Positions 1 through 13,230 of a DNA stretch of 64,000 nucleotides are shown here, piece by piece. The stretch comes from Sipunculus nudus (taxonomy: Eukaryota; Annelida; Sipuncula; Golfingiida; Sipunculidae). Within the stretch, counting starts at the first letter, position 1; every line of letters starts with the position of its first letter. The translations under genes and the position numbers were made by a program. The notes beneath the pieces are model-generated. The model saw only the letters and a list, made by a program, of their open reading frames with translations, had not been told where the DNA came from and ran no database searches. Location: NCBI GenBank assembly GCA_026874595.1, contig CM049314.1, positions 59,313,300 to 59,377,299 of the forward strand, written 5' to 3'.

Positions 1-3000
1 AGCACTGTTTTGATCGCAATGGAAGAATCAATAGGAACGCGCAGTGCATGCTGATTGGTTTAGTTATCTGATTATTAATATCAATCAATACATATCGACG
101 TATAAACAGTTTATTTAGTTTGGGCATTGTGTGAATACAATCAATACGGCAATTATGTTGTTATTAATAAGGTTATAAAGGTTGACATATGTGTGATTAA
201 AATCAAACTTTTTTTATATGAGCATCAGGGAGTCTTTCAGTACTTTTCTGTCATTTGAACAATGGGACAGAATCGTTTACATTGTTACACTAATGAAAAG
301 TATTTGATTTACCTCTTTCATTAGAAAGAACAATTTATATACATTAAGCAAGGATTTTTCTATCTTTAAAGAATTTCATTTGTGTCAACTTTAAACGTGG
401 CCTTCTCGCCTTAATGACTGACTGACGACTGAGATGGTTTATTAAAAACATACATGAACTCACTTGATCCTACGATGGATTTATTTTACATAATATGATG
501 TTTAATTTCCCAAATATCAATTGGTCTACATGTCAGTTACTTATTGCTTTGTAGACTTATTCATCTTGAAATGTAAGGAAATGTCAAGGTTAATATAACT
601 AGATACATTATGTAAATTTGGTCTTGATCTACATTTCAAAGTCTATTTTTCGACACGTATTGTATAAAAAGGAGAGAAAAAACTTTTTAGAAAGAAAAGT
701 GTATTGCGGACGAAAGAGATATTAACTGATTGTAAAACAAGGTCAATCATACTAACCAATATGCACTGCCGGTTACATATGTGTATTTATTCTATATATT
801 GTTAACTGAGAGTTAGTTTAATCAGAAGAAAGGATTGGTCTTTCTTTAACATTTGGCCATTTTGAATGATAAATGTTTAAATATGGTTTGGGATTAATTT
901 ATTTTTATTTCAGCTACCGAACAAGTAAGATTGACGGTTGTGTCTATAAGAGTATTTCATAATGAATGATCGAGCCAAAATATTTGTGTGAGCATTAATG
1001 TATATTGTAATATAATAAATTATCTAAATAATATGCATAAATTATATACATAATATACAATATGGAAATTATGTGCAGATTACCTAATTTGAATTCACCA
1101 ACAGCACAACTGACATGGATAGTGAAGAATACTGCATAGTTTTAAATAAAGACAAATATAACGATTACGATATGCTGATCAAGTTTCACGCCTGCACATA
1201 TTAGTTGAACAAATGACCAGAGATGTAACTAAAGATGGCATTTTAGTAACCATTAGTCACCTGTCCAAATACAATTCTAATGAATTCTGCAGATACAGGC
1301 CAAGGTCAAACAAAAGAAAATACGTTTTAAATACCCATACTATTCCTCATAGCGGAATCAAACCAAATCAAATCCTACGGTCCTTTAAGGCTATCGTCCA
1401 ATTAATGCCTTATTAATGTCCACTTTAACTTGTAATTGTACACTGTGAAATTGTGCTGACCCCTACAACACTTTAAGATATCATGTTTATTATATAGAAA
1501 TGGTAGCATGACTGGAAAATTGTTATATCAAATGTACGGACGCAGACACTACGATTCAGGCGAAGATGTATATTGTCTGGTTAAACATGTGAATTTGAAA
1601 GTGGCATACCAGGTATTTAGAAAATACGGAAAATTAGCTCAGGAGTCCACGGGGACAGCTTAAAGTAAATTTACGTAAAATATTGTCTTAATACAAATCG
1701 CAGACAATACGATTTACCTTACGGGTACTGATTCTTAAGGATGACACATATTTTAGAAAGTTCGCAACCTATGTATTTTCTCTTTCCTCTGAGCAATTTG
1801 TAGATTTGCGGTGATGTAGGCAATGTAATAAACGACCCCCTTCAAAGCAGGTACACTTTAAAAAAAATTACTGTTGATTAACGAGTAATAACAATCAAAA
1901 CTGCTCCCCTTAGATGCCCTTCATTTGACCAGCTCGGTTCGATCATTTGATGAGTCAGACTTACCTGACGGAATGGGCAGAGGGAAACGAAACGTGTATT
2001 TAACATTTGGGATTCGGACGTTTATATTAAACTGTCTGCTGACGGGTTCACATAGCTGTTAACCGACGGTAAAAGTGATATTTATATTTAACCCAACGTG
2101 TCAATATGACTTTGACATTGTATTTACATAGGACATAGTATGACATAGTACTTATAAAAAAAAAATTTATATAAAAAGTTTCGCAGACAAATGCAACACA
2201 TTTGGATAGCTAATCGTGAACAAAGTGTAAATTATGTATTATTTACCAGGGATAACTATGCATTCTAGCACTGACAGGAAACAATGATTACTGTCAGTAA
2301 TGCAATTTCTCATAACACTACTCCGTCGATGCTTTAAATTATACAAAGCTTAACAATTAAAATAGCCCAAAAGGCTCTGTTGCCGGAACAGGCACATTAG
2401 TTTTTACATACAAAAATCTATCTAGCCGGTATAACAAAGAAATGTTTCATTTTTACCCCCGAAATATATTTTGGTTCATTTCTAGGACAACTAGGATAGG
2501 ACGCAATATGTTTTTTTACAAAAACGCATGTTTCAATTACATATTTCCTGAGCACTTCTCAACCTCAATGTGAATAACAATTAGTGGCACGTCACGGTGA
2601 TAAAAGAAAGCTTCCCTAATCTCATATAATGTCTTCTAGAAACCATATAAACATTTAATTGCTTGTTCTTCAGAATATCAAAACACAGACATAAACTTCG
2701 GTGCGTTAATTAGCACTAATAAACGATGTCCGTTTTGACATTTGTAGCCCTAATAACAAATCGTATAACACGCTGCAGTTGTCTAGATCTTCCTCCCCTT
2801 AACCACTGCTTGTCTTAACTGAATTCTCTAGTTTTCAACACTAAGCCGCTGGCACTAAAAGTGTCGCGGATGGCGGTATCGCGGGTTTCCTGACTGTAGT
2901 TTGATAAAAGAATGAGTTGATATGACACTGGAGATCCAAGTCGAGGAACCTGAGGCGTGTCTGCGGAGGTAAAATTGCAATAAAGATGCGATGTTTCCAT

Positions 3001-6000
3001 TAGCGCTGTTGTGAGCCTATTGTACTGAGGTGTCAGGTGCAGACGCGGCACTTCTTTTGATCTGGCGCTGCTGTCGGATGTGAATGACGCAGTTCGCTGT
3101 AGCTTGTCAGTCTGACAGGGATAGGTAAATAGCTGAGAGGTAATAATATGAATAACATCGAATAGAATTCTGAATGCGCAGACTGTTTGTTTTGTTAGGA
3201 ATTGTTAGTGGCCAGGGCATACAAATGTCTCAAAAAATTAAACGCCGGCATCAAATAGACGCCAGTCTTGTTCAGAGTAGTTTCCTTGTTTGCCAGCAGA
3301 TGTCTTTTCCCGTCACTTTAATATATGCATTTACCGAGTAAATGGATAGGAGATTGTTGTATGCATTTGGTTTCTGTGTGTTGATAATATGTTAAATTAC
3401 CCTATAAATATCTCTCTCTCTCTCTCTCCCTCTCTCTCTCTCTGTTTCAGTGCATTCCCAATTTTCTTTCATAAGGGACACAAAATATTACAGATTCGTT
3501 AATTAAGGTCCCATCGATTCTAATAATTGCTACACAAATACAATGTCAGCAGTGGAAAGGCTAACACCAACACTACGCTAACACTGCTGTCAAGCCAAAT
3601 CGCGGCCCTTGCTTTTATTTTATATGCTTTTAACTGAGTCATAAGTGTTACAAAAACCATCAGTATGTTCATAATGGTCCCAACTGCTTTGTCTCAAAAA
3701 TGGTAAATAATCTTTTAAGCATTAACATTTTAGCGATCCATATTTCCTCATTGGTTAACTCTTCAGAATTCTCGTTACCCCTTTACATAAATTCGTAGAA
3801 TTAATCCCTTTAACTATGTGGACGGAATTTGCTAATAGAAAAACCAACGAACGGTTAAAAGTTAATATATCTTGCTGGTATCTTGTGGATATATACTTAA
3901 AGATACTTATAACCAGACTAAGTATGACAATTTTAAATGAAGGACAGTTCGTGTTTTATCGTTGGAATATTATCTATTATGGTATCTGTCAATATTAATG
4001 AACTGTTAAAAATAATTTAAAATAAACTTGCAGCGGCAAGCTTCAGGGTGTGCAACAAAAATAGCGCTCACACCACTTGGATTTCCTATTGCGTAACCTC
4101 CCTTTTTTCAGAGGCCCGGTGTCAGAGTAGATTCCATGTTTGCCGCCGGATGTCTTTTCTCGTCACTATAATGTATGCATATACCGGTCAAATGGACATA
4201 TGGCCGACTATTTAAGAATTGCATCACCTTTCACATACGATCCATGAAGGACACAGAGATCCTGGTGGAAGACCATGGCGACACAAGGAGGACGTCTCTG
4301 CTAATTTCACAATTCTAGATATTGCTGTTGAGATACGGATGTCTTGTATTCATGTTTAATCACACATTTTTTGCTTTTATTTTGCAATAGAGGGAAGCTT
4401 TGCTCTAGCATCTCAGGTATTCAACCTGCTAAATCCAAATCAAATGACACCTAGGTTAATTAAACCGTCAGATTTTATTATTCTAGGACTGTTTTGTTTA
4501 TTGTACGTGCAATAAAATATGCTATATTGAATTAAAATTTGAAGTCTTGTATATTCAAATACCACTTTTGTATTATAATATTATAAATGCTGAGTAGGTA
4601 GACTGAGGTATTAGCGTTTATAGTGATTCCATTCGTAATTATAAACCTGGTATAAGACATTTTCCCATAAATGCAGAGAAAACCATTTTTTTATTTCACG
4701 GTAAAAGGAGAATATTAAACTCACATGCGACCAGGACAAACCAATATTCGAAAAATATCACTCGTCCTTCCATTGAAGTTTATATCCCTGTTAAGGTGGT
4801 AGGTATAAAGCACTATTTTGCTCGCAATAGAAGAGACAATAGGAACACGTAGTGCATGGCAATTGGTTAAGACAGGTGATTAATAATATCAGCTCATACA
4901 TACCAACATATACATTTAATAAGTTGGTTATTTTGTAATTAATAGGCTTATTTAAGTTGACATATATGAGGTTGAAACAAACCCGTCCTTACAGCGATAT
5001 GATATATTGAACAATGGAACAGAATCTTTATATTGTTACATTAATGAAAAATGTAATATACATATTTGAGTGTTGATTGAACGAGGATCTTTCTATCATT
5101 CCAAAATTTCATTAATGTGACAACTGTAAACGTGGCCATCATGCCTGTAGAAAAAGGTTAATGAGTGACTGACGAGACCGAGATGAACTGTAAAAATATA
5201 CCTTGTATAATGGTTTTTAGAAGGTTAAGGATAACATTCTAGCATTAACAGCAAAAATGACAATCTGTCTAAAATCAAAGATATAAAATCTATTTCGTCT
5301 AGAATATGCACCAATGCTTTAAATCATTCAAACATCAACAATAGAAATATCCCTGCAAGCTCTTCTGGTAAATAGGCTATATAAAATTATCTAGCCAGTT
5401 TAATTACAAAGTTTTACAGTTTTATCCCAAAATTCTATTCCTAATGAAATGTAATATCAATTTCTTCGGTTCATTCAGTGCAGTTGTAAGACGACTAAGA
5501 TTGACGCAGTATGTATTAAATAGGGACACATCCTATTATTACATTATTCCTGAGCACCACGGAGTGCGATTAAGAATTGATGACACATAATGAAAGAGAG
5601 TTTCCTTGCTCTAGTATTTTTTTAGGGCTAGTTATTCTGAAAAGGAGATAAAAACGCGAGATATAAGCTGAGTTTAGACACACACCACATGTTCCAACAA
5701 AAATAAGCTTTAGAAAACTCATTATAATGTATAATATTATTAAATATGTTTGTAGAGTGTCTACCTGGATGTGTCTAATTTTTTTTAAATTCACGGACCT
5801 GCACCACCTAGAAGAATTGTCTTGGTCGTTTATGTGCCATAATATATCATACCTCAGCAAAAATTCATAGATTTTTATGATGGAATTCATTCGTTTGTAT
5901 ACAAACCACCGGAGAGTAAGTTTCAATGATTGTCATTGGTTTGAATGTAATTTAAAAAAAGAAGGGCTATCTTAAAAGCAGTTAAGATATGTCAAACCGT

Positions 6001-6080
6001 ACTTTTTGTTGGCCTGAAGAAATGATAGTTATATGTCGAGCATAACCGGATACATTATTTGTATGTTTGATCAATTATAT
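1..6080. other. Non-coding region with old internal duplication
   Basis: No supported gene. 1..430 matches 4808..5185 (for example AGCACTRTTTTG.TCGCAAT), 2250..2540 partly matches 5220..5530 (TCTAGCC and GACGCARTATGT strings), and 3295..3360 matches 4130..4200 (GATGTCTTTTC.CGTCACT). A (TC)n tract lies at 3413..3441. Short frames here lack splice or family support. Confidence 0.6.
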
Positions 6081-6088
6081 TCATATTT

Positions 6089-6330
6089 AAAGTGCTTTTG
6101 CTTACTTACAAAGTCCTTCATGGCTTAGCACCCGCATACCTTGCAGATATGATTAAGAAGTATCGTCCTGTCAGAGCACTCAGGTCAGCCAACAAATCTG
6201 TCCCAGAGGTGCCCAGGGCTCGGACGCAGTATGAAAAGAAATCATTAGGATACTCTATCACTGTCCTCTCTTTCAAGTGTGCAAAGACTGCTTAAAGCAC
6301 ACCTTTTCCAAATTAATATTTAATATCATT
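6089..6330 (+). mobile_element. 3'-terminal fragment of a CR1/L2/Rex1-type LINE
   Basis: The frame LTYKVLHGLAPAYLADMI, then RALRSAN and VPRART, is the conserved end of jockey-superfamily reverse transcriptase ORFs (family pattern LTYKALNGLAP.YL, RSLRS, VPR.R). The usual APKLWN segment is missing and the last part (LFQVCKDCLKHTF) is out of frame, so this is a dead fragment. Confidence 0.65.
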
Positions 6331-6674
6331 ATAAGCTTTATTATGGAGGCTAAGTTGAAGTTTATTAAGAAGCGAATTTGCTCTGGCGCTAATATTTAAT
6401 GAAAAACATATTTCAAGATCAATTTTATCATTTGAGATCATACAGTTTATTATTTTTCACAGCACTATTAGGCTTTATCATCGGAAGAGTACCAGCTCTA
6501 AGCGTGTGGTATTAAACTAATTAGTAATGAAATGCCTGCAGAAAACCTAGTTTATTTTTTTCTATACAACATAGAAATGCTCTGGTCACCCATCGAGCAC
6601 TCTGCTATCAGTTTTTGCAGCAAGTAATGACTATATACAATGTGTGCATATATATATACACATATATTATGAAA

Positions 6675-6722
<48 letters not shown>

Positions 6723-7461
6723 ATAATGGTACGATATACGGTAAATGAAGCTGCGCCTTCAGAACCACGTATGTTCATTATTCATTCTGTGTCACTTCTG
6801 AATGAAGTTTTCTTATATTCATCTGTAATTTACACTCAGCAATCGTGTTTAAACTCTTCCTTCTAAAAGGTAAAAGATTATACACTTTACAGCATTCTGC
6901 ATAAAAAACGAAATGGACCATTTCAACATTCCTGGTAGCCTTATAATATATGTTTTACTTCTTTTTTGTGTTTTAGGCAAAACTCAGGCTGCTTAATCTT
7001 ATCTCATTTGCAGCTCTGAGTACAGAATGAGTTGGATTTAAAACATATAAAATTATTTTTCAATTTCTAATAAAGGTTTGTCATGTAGATTGATACACAA
7101 ACATGTATAGTTCATTCGACATTTAAGTCTTCATCCAAACGTAGATTTCACAATCACTGTTGTATCATTAATCTCAGGAAGGGTCATCCAAATTCCAGCA
7201 TCTTTCCACATATCCATGCAGTTTTGTCCCCGACCTCTGCTGTCTGGTTGCTAAGCAGCCAATGCATTAAACCTTACCGGGCCCCCCGCCATCCATACCC
7301 ATTAGTCCTCCTGACCTTAATCTGAACTTAAAGCCCCACATGACTTGTTTAAATAGATGTTTTTGTATAAAATGTTGAACTAATCTCGCATCGTTGATGT
7401 ATACTCCACATTTATTTTTTCATACCACAGCTGGAGAAATTAGTTTGAGGGTTCTTTATCA

Positions 7462-7494
<33 letters not shown>

Positions 7495-9739
7495 CTACTA
7501 ATACTACTACTACTACTACTAAAATTGTCCTGTCTGTATGTTTGTTTGTTTGCTCCAGAACTTCCGCAGAAACGGACCATGATAATGGACCTGTTTTGTT
7601 ATGAACGTCAGTCATATGCCCTAGCTTAGAGAATGCACACCAATTAGGTACTTCCACTTGCATCCAATTGCATTCCTAGCGGCATGATCACATCACAGGT
7701 CTGTCGCACAAGGTCACACCGCCATTGCTGACCTTTACCTTAGCCCAATACCACAAAACATATTAAGTTCCGCATCGGCCACCAGACGTCGTTACCTTAC
7801 GGGTCTGGGGAGTTCGCTACCTAACTGGTCTGGCCACACAATACGCGGCAATATACGCTTCCTCTGCAATGGGACCCTAACAATTGGTGTCCACAACTGC
7901 AAAATTCTACTTGCAATATTGATCCAACCCTTTATTGCTCAGATACACACCAGGTAACGTTCTAAGGTACTCCTAGGCAATCTCAGGCAAAGATATCGAA
8001 AAGAGCCAAATATTGTCAAATATGATGATAGGACAGATAATAGGATAGAGGTTCTCTCAGGCAGTCTCAGGCAAATATATTGTAAATGGCAAAATATTGT
8101 CAACATAAGGTTATAGAAACTAATTATGTGGAGTGCGATTTTAGCAATATAATCATTTTCGTCGGCGATAAATAATTTCCTATCCGGAGAACCCAACAAT
8201 AAACCATTTTGCACTTTACGAGGTAAATGCTTTTCGACAATGATGGCAAACCCTGGGAAAAAAACGAACGCCTACTGGCAGTCATGAGTCACAATGAGTG
8301 CTTTCGGCTAGGCCGGGGAAGGTGCAAAGGGTACATCAATATTTCTCAGTAACCATGAGCAAAAGTCTCAAATGATTAGTAAAAGTTTGCATTGCTTTAC
8401 TGACCGTTTAAGGAAACCTAAACAAAACTGTCCAAGAAAGGGGACTGAAAATCATAGTCCAGACAAATCTGGGAGTCTTACATTTCCTTGAATTCATCAC
8501 CCTCCTAAACAATCGGCTACACAATCCATGTATTGTACCCAACAAAGAGCACAAATATATAAAAGAAACAATCAGACAACCCTCCATGTGTTATTAAAAC
8601 CTTATCAAAGTCAATCGAAAAAATGTTTCCTTTATCATGAAACCAGGATATATTCAAAAACGCAATTAAAAAAGCGGTATACAAAGAAGCTTTGCATACA
8701 ACCACTAGACGAGCCATGAAAAGAAAAATAGATAATCATTTAATTCAAGCCTTCATCCAGCAAAGGTGTTCGACCATAACTAAATAATTCTTACAACTCA
8801 TCGACAAAAATAAATGGAAGTCCAAAAATTACTCTATCAAAAAAGTTTATGGTTGTATGACAAAGATCATAACAGTGCACAACAAACGGATCAAGTAAAA
8901 AAAAGACCGGACAGAAACTGTAAGCGCAGGAAGAAAAGCCCTATTTCTTATGAATTTACCAACTGATCATGTTGGGAAATTGCTATATAAATATTCTTAG
9001 CCGATAACGCTACTTGAAAGACCAAGCTAATTCAGATGCACAGCACACATAACATGCATAACCCCACAGCTATGGCACATTGTAATTATATACACGGAGG
9101 TATGGTTATACAACGGTCAACTTGATATATTATTCGAGATAAACTTTCGCATTTATTTTGAATTTCTTATAACATGTGTAAAAGTTACACCAATATCACA
9201 TGTTTAAGTGGATTTTTTGTTCTTGGATTTATTTCAACACAAGTCCATCTCGTATGCGCACTGTCAATATTTGCTGAAGAATGCACACAAAATTAAACAC
9301 ACACTAAAGACTAAAGCCGGTATGCATTTAGGTAGGTAAACAGATTGGCCTATACAATGCAAGCTTGAAGGATGACTGATTCAGTCTAGAAAAAAGAACT
9401 CACTATGCAAGAATACGGTCATCATTTGTAGCATACAAAGAGTAGTTGGCAATACAAATGTATCCGAATCTCTTTGTCTGCGCCTGAGTTTGCTTTTTTA
9501 AGAGGCAATAGAATGTTCAGAAAACTTAATACTATAAACTCTTGAACTATATTTAATTTTGTAGAATGAAAAGTGTCATGCATTTATGTTGTATCATGTC
9601 TTTCTGTTAAGCTTACTAGGTAACGTTCATTCTATATTGTGGAGTAGCTTATTATTGGTGTACAAATGCTATTTATGTAAATACAAATAAACATTATGAT
9701 AATATTCATTTGAAACACAATAGATGGATATGTTACCAT
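6331..9739. other. Non-coding stretch with microsatellites
   Basis: Contains (AT)n at 6678..6718, (TA)n plus (CTA)n at 7465..7520 and an imperfect tandem near 7970..8110 (two CTCAGGCAAA..ATAT units). No supported coding sequence. Confidence 0.5.
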
Positions 9740-10300
9740 TTTGTGGGGCTCCTCCATCCATGTTGCTTAAGTAAAAAGAATTCTACATCCATCATGTTTA
9801 CAGGGACTCTTGAATGAGCTTCTACACTCATGACGCTAGCAATGGGCTACAGATACTCCTACACGCATGCTTTTACAGGGGCAAATATATGAACTTCTAC
9901 ACCTATCATGCTGACAGGGAATATTGCATTAACTCATACAATTGTGATGGTTACAGGGGCCATTGTATAACCTCCTACACCTATGATGATCAATCACGCT
10001 TGCATATATAATGTTTATATTGGTGAATGCATAAATTCTACACCTATGATCTTTTACAGGGCAATATGTAATATGGTGCCATCATGGGCCAGTGAACGTA
10101 CCCCAAAACCCACGTTGCAGACAGGGCCAACATCTACACCCTTGCTGCTTATAGGGAAACCATAAAAAAACACATCCATAATGCTTTCACGGGCAAAAAT
10201 TGAAGCCCTACATCTATGATGCTCGCAAAGGCCAATGTGTATACTCCATATTACCTGAAGGGCTTAATGTATAGGTTCCATAGCACTAACAGTATGGGAA
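9740..10300. repeat. Degenerate minisatellite, unit about 40-55 bp
   Basis: A cluster of imperfect repeats of the pattern CTACACCTATGATG, a short spacer, TTACAGGGGCAA, then a variable AT-rich stretch. About ten copies are recognisable by eye, at uneven spacing. The array ends about 60 bp from the lectin stop codon, so it probably overlaps that gene's 3' untranslated region or flank. Short open frames in it are a by-product. Confidence 0.7.
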
Positions 10301-10363
10301 ATAAATAATATAGATGAGCAGAACGCATTTATCAAATAGTTATATCTGGACTAAACTGTGGCA

Positions 10364-10596
10364 TCAGTCTGCAAGAGCAGCTTCACAGAGGGCTCCTGCC
10401 CTTTCTGTACTGCAGATAGCGTCATTCCATTCCCAGTCAAATCTCTCCAGCAGTTCCAGACAGTCTTCTTGTAGCCATTTATTGTCCGGTTGCGTTGGGG
10501 ACCATTTTGTAAAGGCAATTTCCACACCAGATGAAACCCAGTACCAATGACCTTCCTCTTCTTCATCAGAACCTCCGATCCAATAAGAAGGCGGTC
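10364..10596 (-). CDS. Lectin gene exon 4: C-terminal half of the C-type lectin domain and stop
   Basis: Acceptor TTTCGATAG/GACCG, ending at TGA 10366..10364. It contains the WIGG strand, an acidic DEEEE loop, a tryptophan-rich strand (HWYW), the QPD motif, a DC cysteine, EWNDAIC and LCE. All cysteines needed for the two canonical disulfides are present. The acidic loop between WIGG and the next strand is longer than in many family members. Confidence 0.88.
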
Positions 10597-12259
10597 CTAT
10601 CGAAAGATAAAATTTTGTACATGATGAATCAAATCTTTGCTTCTAAAATTCTAAAAGTTTTTTTGCAGTTAAATGTTATATCATTGATATACACTAATTT
10701 AATAGATAAACGACAGTCATGTGCTGCTTTAAAAGGCTTTCATGCACACGCTAGTTTGTATAATATTACTTCTGTAACTTTTTGTCAGATTAGGCACCAC
10801 TGACGACTTTAAAATGTTACTTTTTGTCATGGTGTTTCTTATTGATTTATCTGGTAAGCTAAATGTTGAGAAAACAAATAGAAGTAAAAACATATGACGA
10901 AGGCACCTCACCAGGTTTGCTGAGCTCTTTGACAATACTATAAATATGTTGATTTTCCCTTTCTGTTTCAATACTAGCCAGTTCTCCGCCTTGGTCGATA
11001 CAAACCTTCCTCGCCGTGTACCAGGAATGAATCGCCGAGACAAACAGGTAACAAGAAGGCGTAGAGGTTTGTAAAGCGTCTACCGTTCCTTCCACATAAA
11101 CGTTTGAAAATCCTCTGGGGCACTCTTTTTCTAGATATTGTGGAATGAAATGATTATGTTACAACATGTTGTTTCTTTGAATGGTATGGAATTAATTGCT
11201 CTCTGACATGATATTTTTCTGAAGGAGAACAACTATATTCCAATGTTCTTCTTGTTATGCCCATCGTGATATTTTGACACCTTTCTCAAAAGGTAAGAAT
11301 GCTTGCACAGTGTTGTTTAAACATTTTACTCAGATCTAAAACTCGAGATCTGATTCCCCCAATAATATCGGTCATACTATCTCAGATTCTTACATCGAGT
11401 TGTATACTATGAAGTATAAAGAGATGTATAAGTAGAGTTAGACCTAGCCAAGAAATAAAGATGTTGGACCACGTAATGAAAGGATCATAGTACAAGTCAC
11501 ACAAATGCTTGAAAAACAACATTGTGAAAATACGATGAAATCTCACAAATCATGTCGACAAGGTTTCTGATTTTGTTTCTTGCCCTTGCATATAAAGGCC
11601 TGAAATTCAGAAGGATTAATGACAACATATTCTTTTGTATGACACATTGGTCATCATTGAGTAATAACAATAAACATACCTACCGTAAATTCTTTGAACC
11701 GCTCCTGTATATTGCCCTTTTTCCACCTACCAGTTGTCACGCCAGAGTCCGCGCACCCTCTGGGTACTGCCAGATATCCACCCTCTTGAGATGATATTAG
11801 ACTACAGACACCTTCACGCTCTTTAATGTCAATGCAAGGAGGATCTATTTGTCTCCTGCATAATTCCAAGCATTTCTCAACGGATATTCGCTTACTATAT
11901 ACACGCTTCAGGGACCGGTTCTGAGCTGAGCTAATCACCTGAATACCCGCTGCAAAGAACGGAAGAAAAGTTGCTGCTTTCAATGAAAAGAAAAAAAATG
12001 TGCTTCAAACTTCTATTCTTCCTGTGCTTCAACGTTAATATTTGAATTTGGAACAATGTATGTTGTTATATGCAATATCCGTTGCACATCATATAATGTT
12101 AATGATCATCATTGCTTAATAACAATTTAAAGTGACTACGGTTCTCACTGTTACGTATCATATTAATTGGAATAATAAACAGCACGGATGAGAAGGAAAA
12201 AAATAACTCAAACCTGCAAGGACTTGGACAATATACAGCAATCCAGCTGTAGCCACCAT
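10364..12259 (-). CDS. Secreted PAN/apple-like plus C-type lectin domain protein (4 exons)
   Basis: Spliced model on the minus strand: 12259..12214, 11949..11680, 11130..10912, 10596..10364, giving 768 nt, 255 residues and a TGA stop. All introns are GT-AG and all junctions are phase 1. Order of parts: hydrophobic signal peptide (residues 1 to about 20), a cysteine-rich PAN/apple-like module (about 25-105), and a C-type lectin domain (about 109-250). The lectin part shows a WIGG motif (184-187), QPD (214-216), WND (235-237) and a final LCE. By the classical rule QPD suggests galactose-type, calcium-dependent binding; this is family knowledge and untested here. PAN plus lectin proteins are common in molluscs as candidate immune or adhesion molecules. 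No transmembrane segment follows the lectin domain, so secretion is inferred. No second gene copy is seen. Confidence 0.85.
10912..11130 (-). CDS. Lectin gene exon 3: N-terminal half of the C-type lectin domain
   Basis: Acceptor CTAG/AAAAAG, donor CCTG/GTGAGG, phase 1 to phase 1, 73 codons. It begins with a CPRGF cysteine motif and carries the typical ELASIE core (normally LA.I...E in this family) with the W-Y-A-R-x-C helix before it. This is the long-form start of a C-type lectin fold, with two cysteines ahead of the conserved helix. Confidence 0.85.
11680..11949 (-). CDS. Lectin gene exon 2: PAN/apple-like module
   Basis: The acceptor TTCTTTGCAG/CGGG opens the exon. The donor used is TAG/GTATGT at 11679, because it gives phase 1, which the next exon needs; the overlapping donor four bases upstream (ACG/GTAGGT) would break the frame. 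The encoded segment has five cysteines, with a CLELC element and a PPC element, then a GRWKKG stretch. Spacing resembles PAN/apple domains, but the match is by eye, so the domain name is tentative. Confidence 0.75.
12214..12259 (-). CDS. Lectin gene exon 1: start codon and signal peptide
   Basis: ATG at 12259..12257 opens a hydrophobic stretch (MVATAGLLYIVQVLA) and the exon ends at CTTGCAG/GTTTGA, phase 1. The ATG is followed by G and preceded by AAA, an acceptable initiation context. The next exon completes the split alanine codon and continues in frame, which supports this start. Any 5' untranslated exon is not visible. Confidence 0.8.
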
Positions 12260-13128
12260 TTTATCTAATTGGGTCCTTGGTACCTCTGATAAGATCTCCG
12301 ACAATATGAATAAAAATAAAATTCGTGTTTTATTTTCTATTTTACCCAATGAATTGATAAAATGACATTTAAATGTTCTTCTGAATCTGTCTTTTAAAAA
12401 AATCGTTGTTTCACATTTACCGCTCTGAAGCACTTACTGTTAAACATACACTGAATGAAGAACTTAACGATTGTTTACCCAAGCACATGCCTTTATGACA
12501 GATATTGTAGCTGCAAAAGGGGTTTGGTAACCCGAGTTAATGGACCTGTTTTAGAATGTGTGTGCCAATTCGGACTTTGGTCATTCCAACCTACTATGGT
12601 CAAATTTTAAAATCCAGATGGAAATCTGACAGACACATGCTTGCTTATAAATTAATTTACATTTGCTTTTGTCACTGTAATTCATTCCCCGACATGATTT
12701 AGGAAGTAACTGACAGCGTTTATTTCGGGTAGCAGTTATTTTAACCCCACAAAATTATAATATTCAAATTTTGATATTTGGACAAGAATCATTATTAATT
12801 CATAACCCAACTAATAAGTTTACAATTATGAAGTGAAATAGAATATATTTTACCGTTTAAACCTGGTGAAAAAAAAATTTACAGTTTACCTATTATGTCA
12901 ACCAGATGGAACACAAACCAGCTGAACTGTAATTATTATGGTCTTCAAATGATTCACCACGATATTACCAGAAAATTTCATTTTTTTCGACACAATATTG
13001 ATATCTCTCTCAGTCCCGTTATAACTAAAATTTTAAGTCTCTACATGAAGACCCGTTTGGCTTTTAGCATAATTGCATTAAAAGAGAGTACAAACGTGCG
13101 ACACAATAACATGTCTCAAAACTGTCAG

Positions 13129-13230
13129 TCCAAACTGTCAATACTGGTCGTAGCCTCTGTTGCTGTAATAACAGCAGAGTACCATCTTTCTGATGTAAAG
13201 TCACTGTTATTGTCCTCGTATTCTATATGT
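13129..13230 (-). CDS. Possible short terminal exon, unidentified
   Basis: On the minus strand an acceptor-like CATATAG precedes a frame reading TACGAGGACAATAACAG and onward, acidic and serine/threonine-rich, ending at TGA near 13129. It joins in phase with the possible exon at 14330..14533. No homologue is recognised; this could be chance. Confidence 0.18.
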
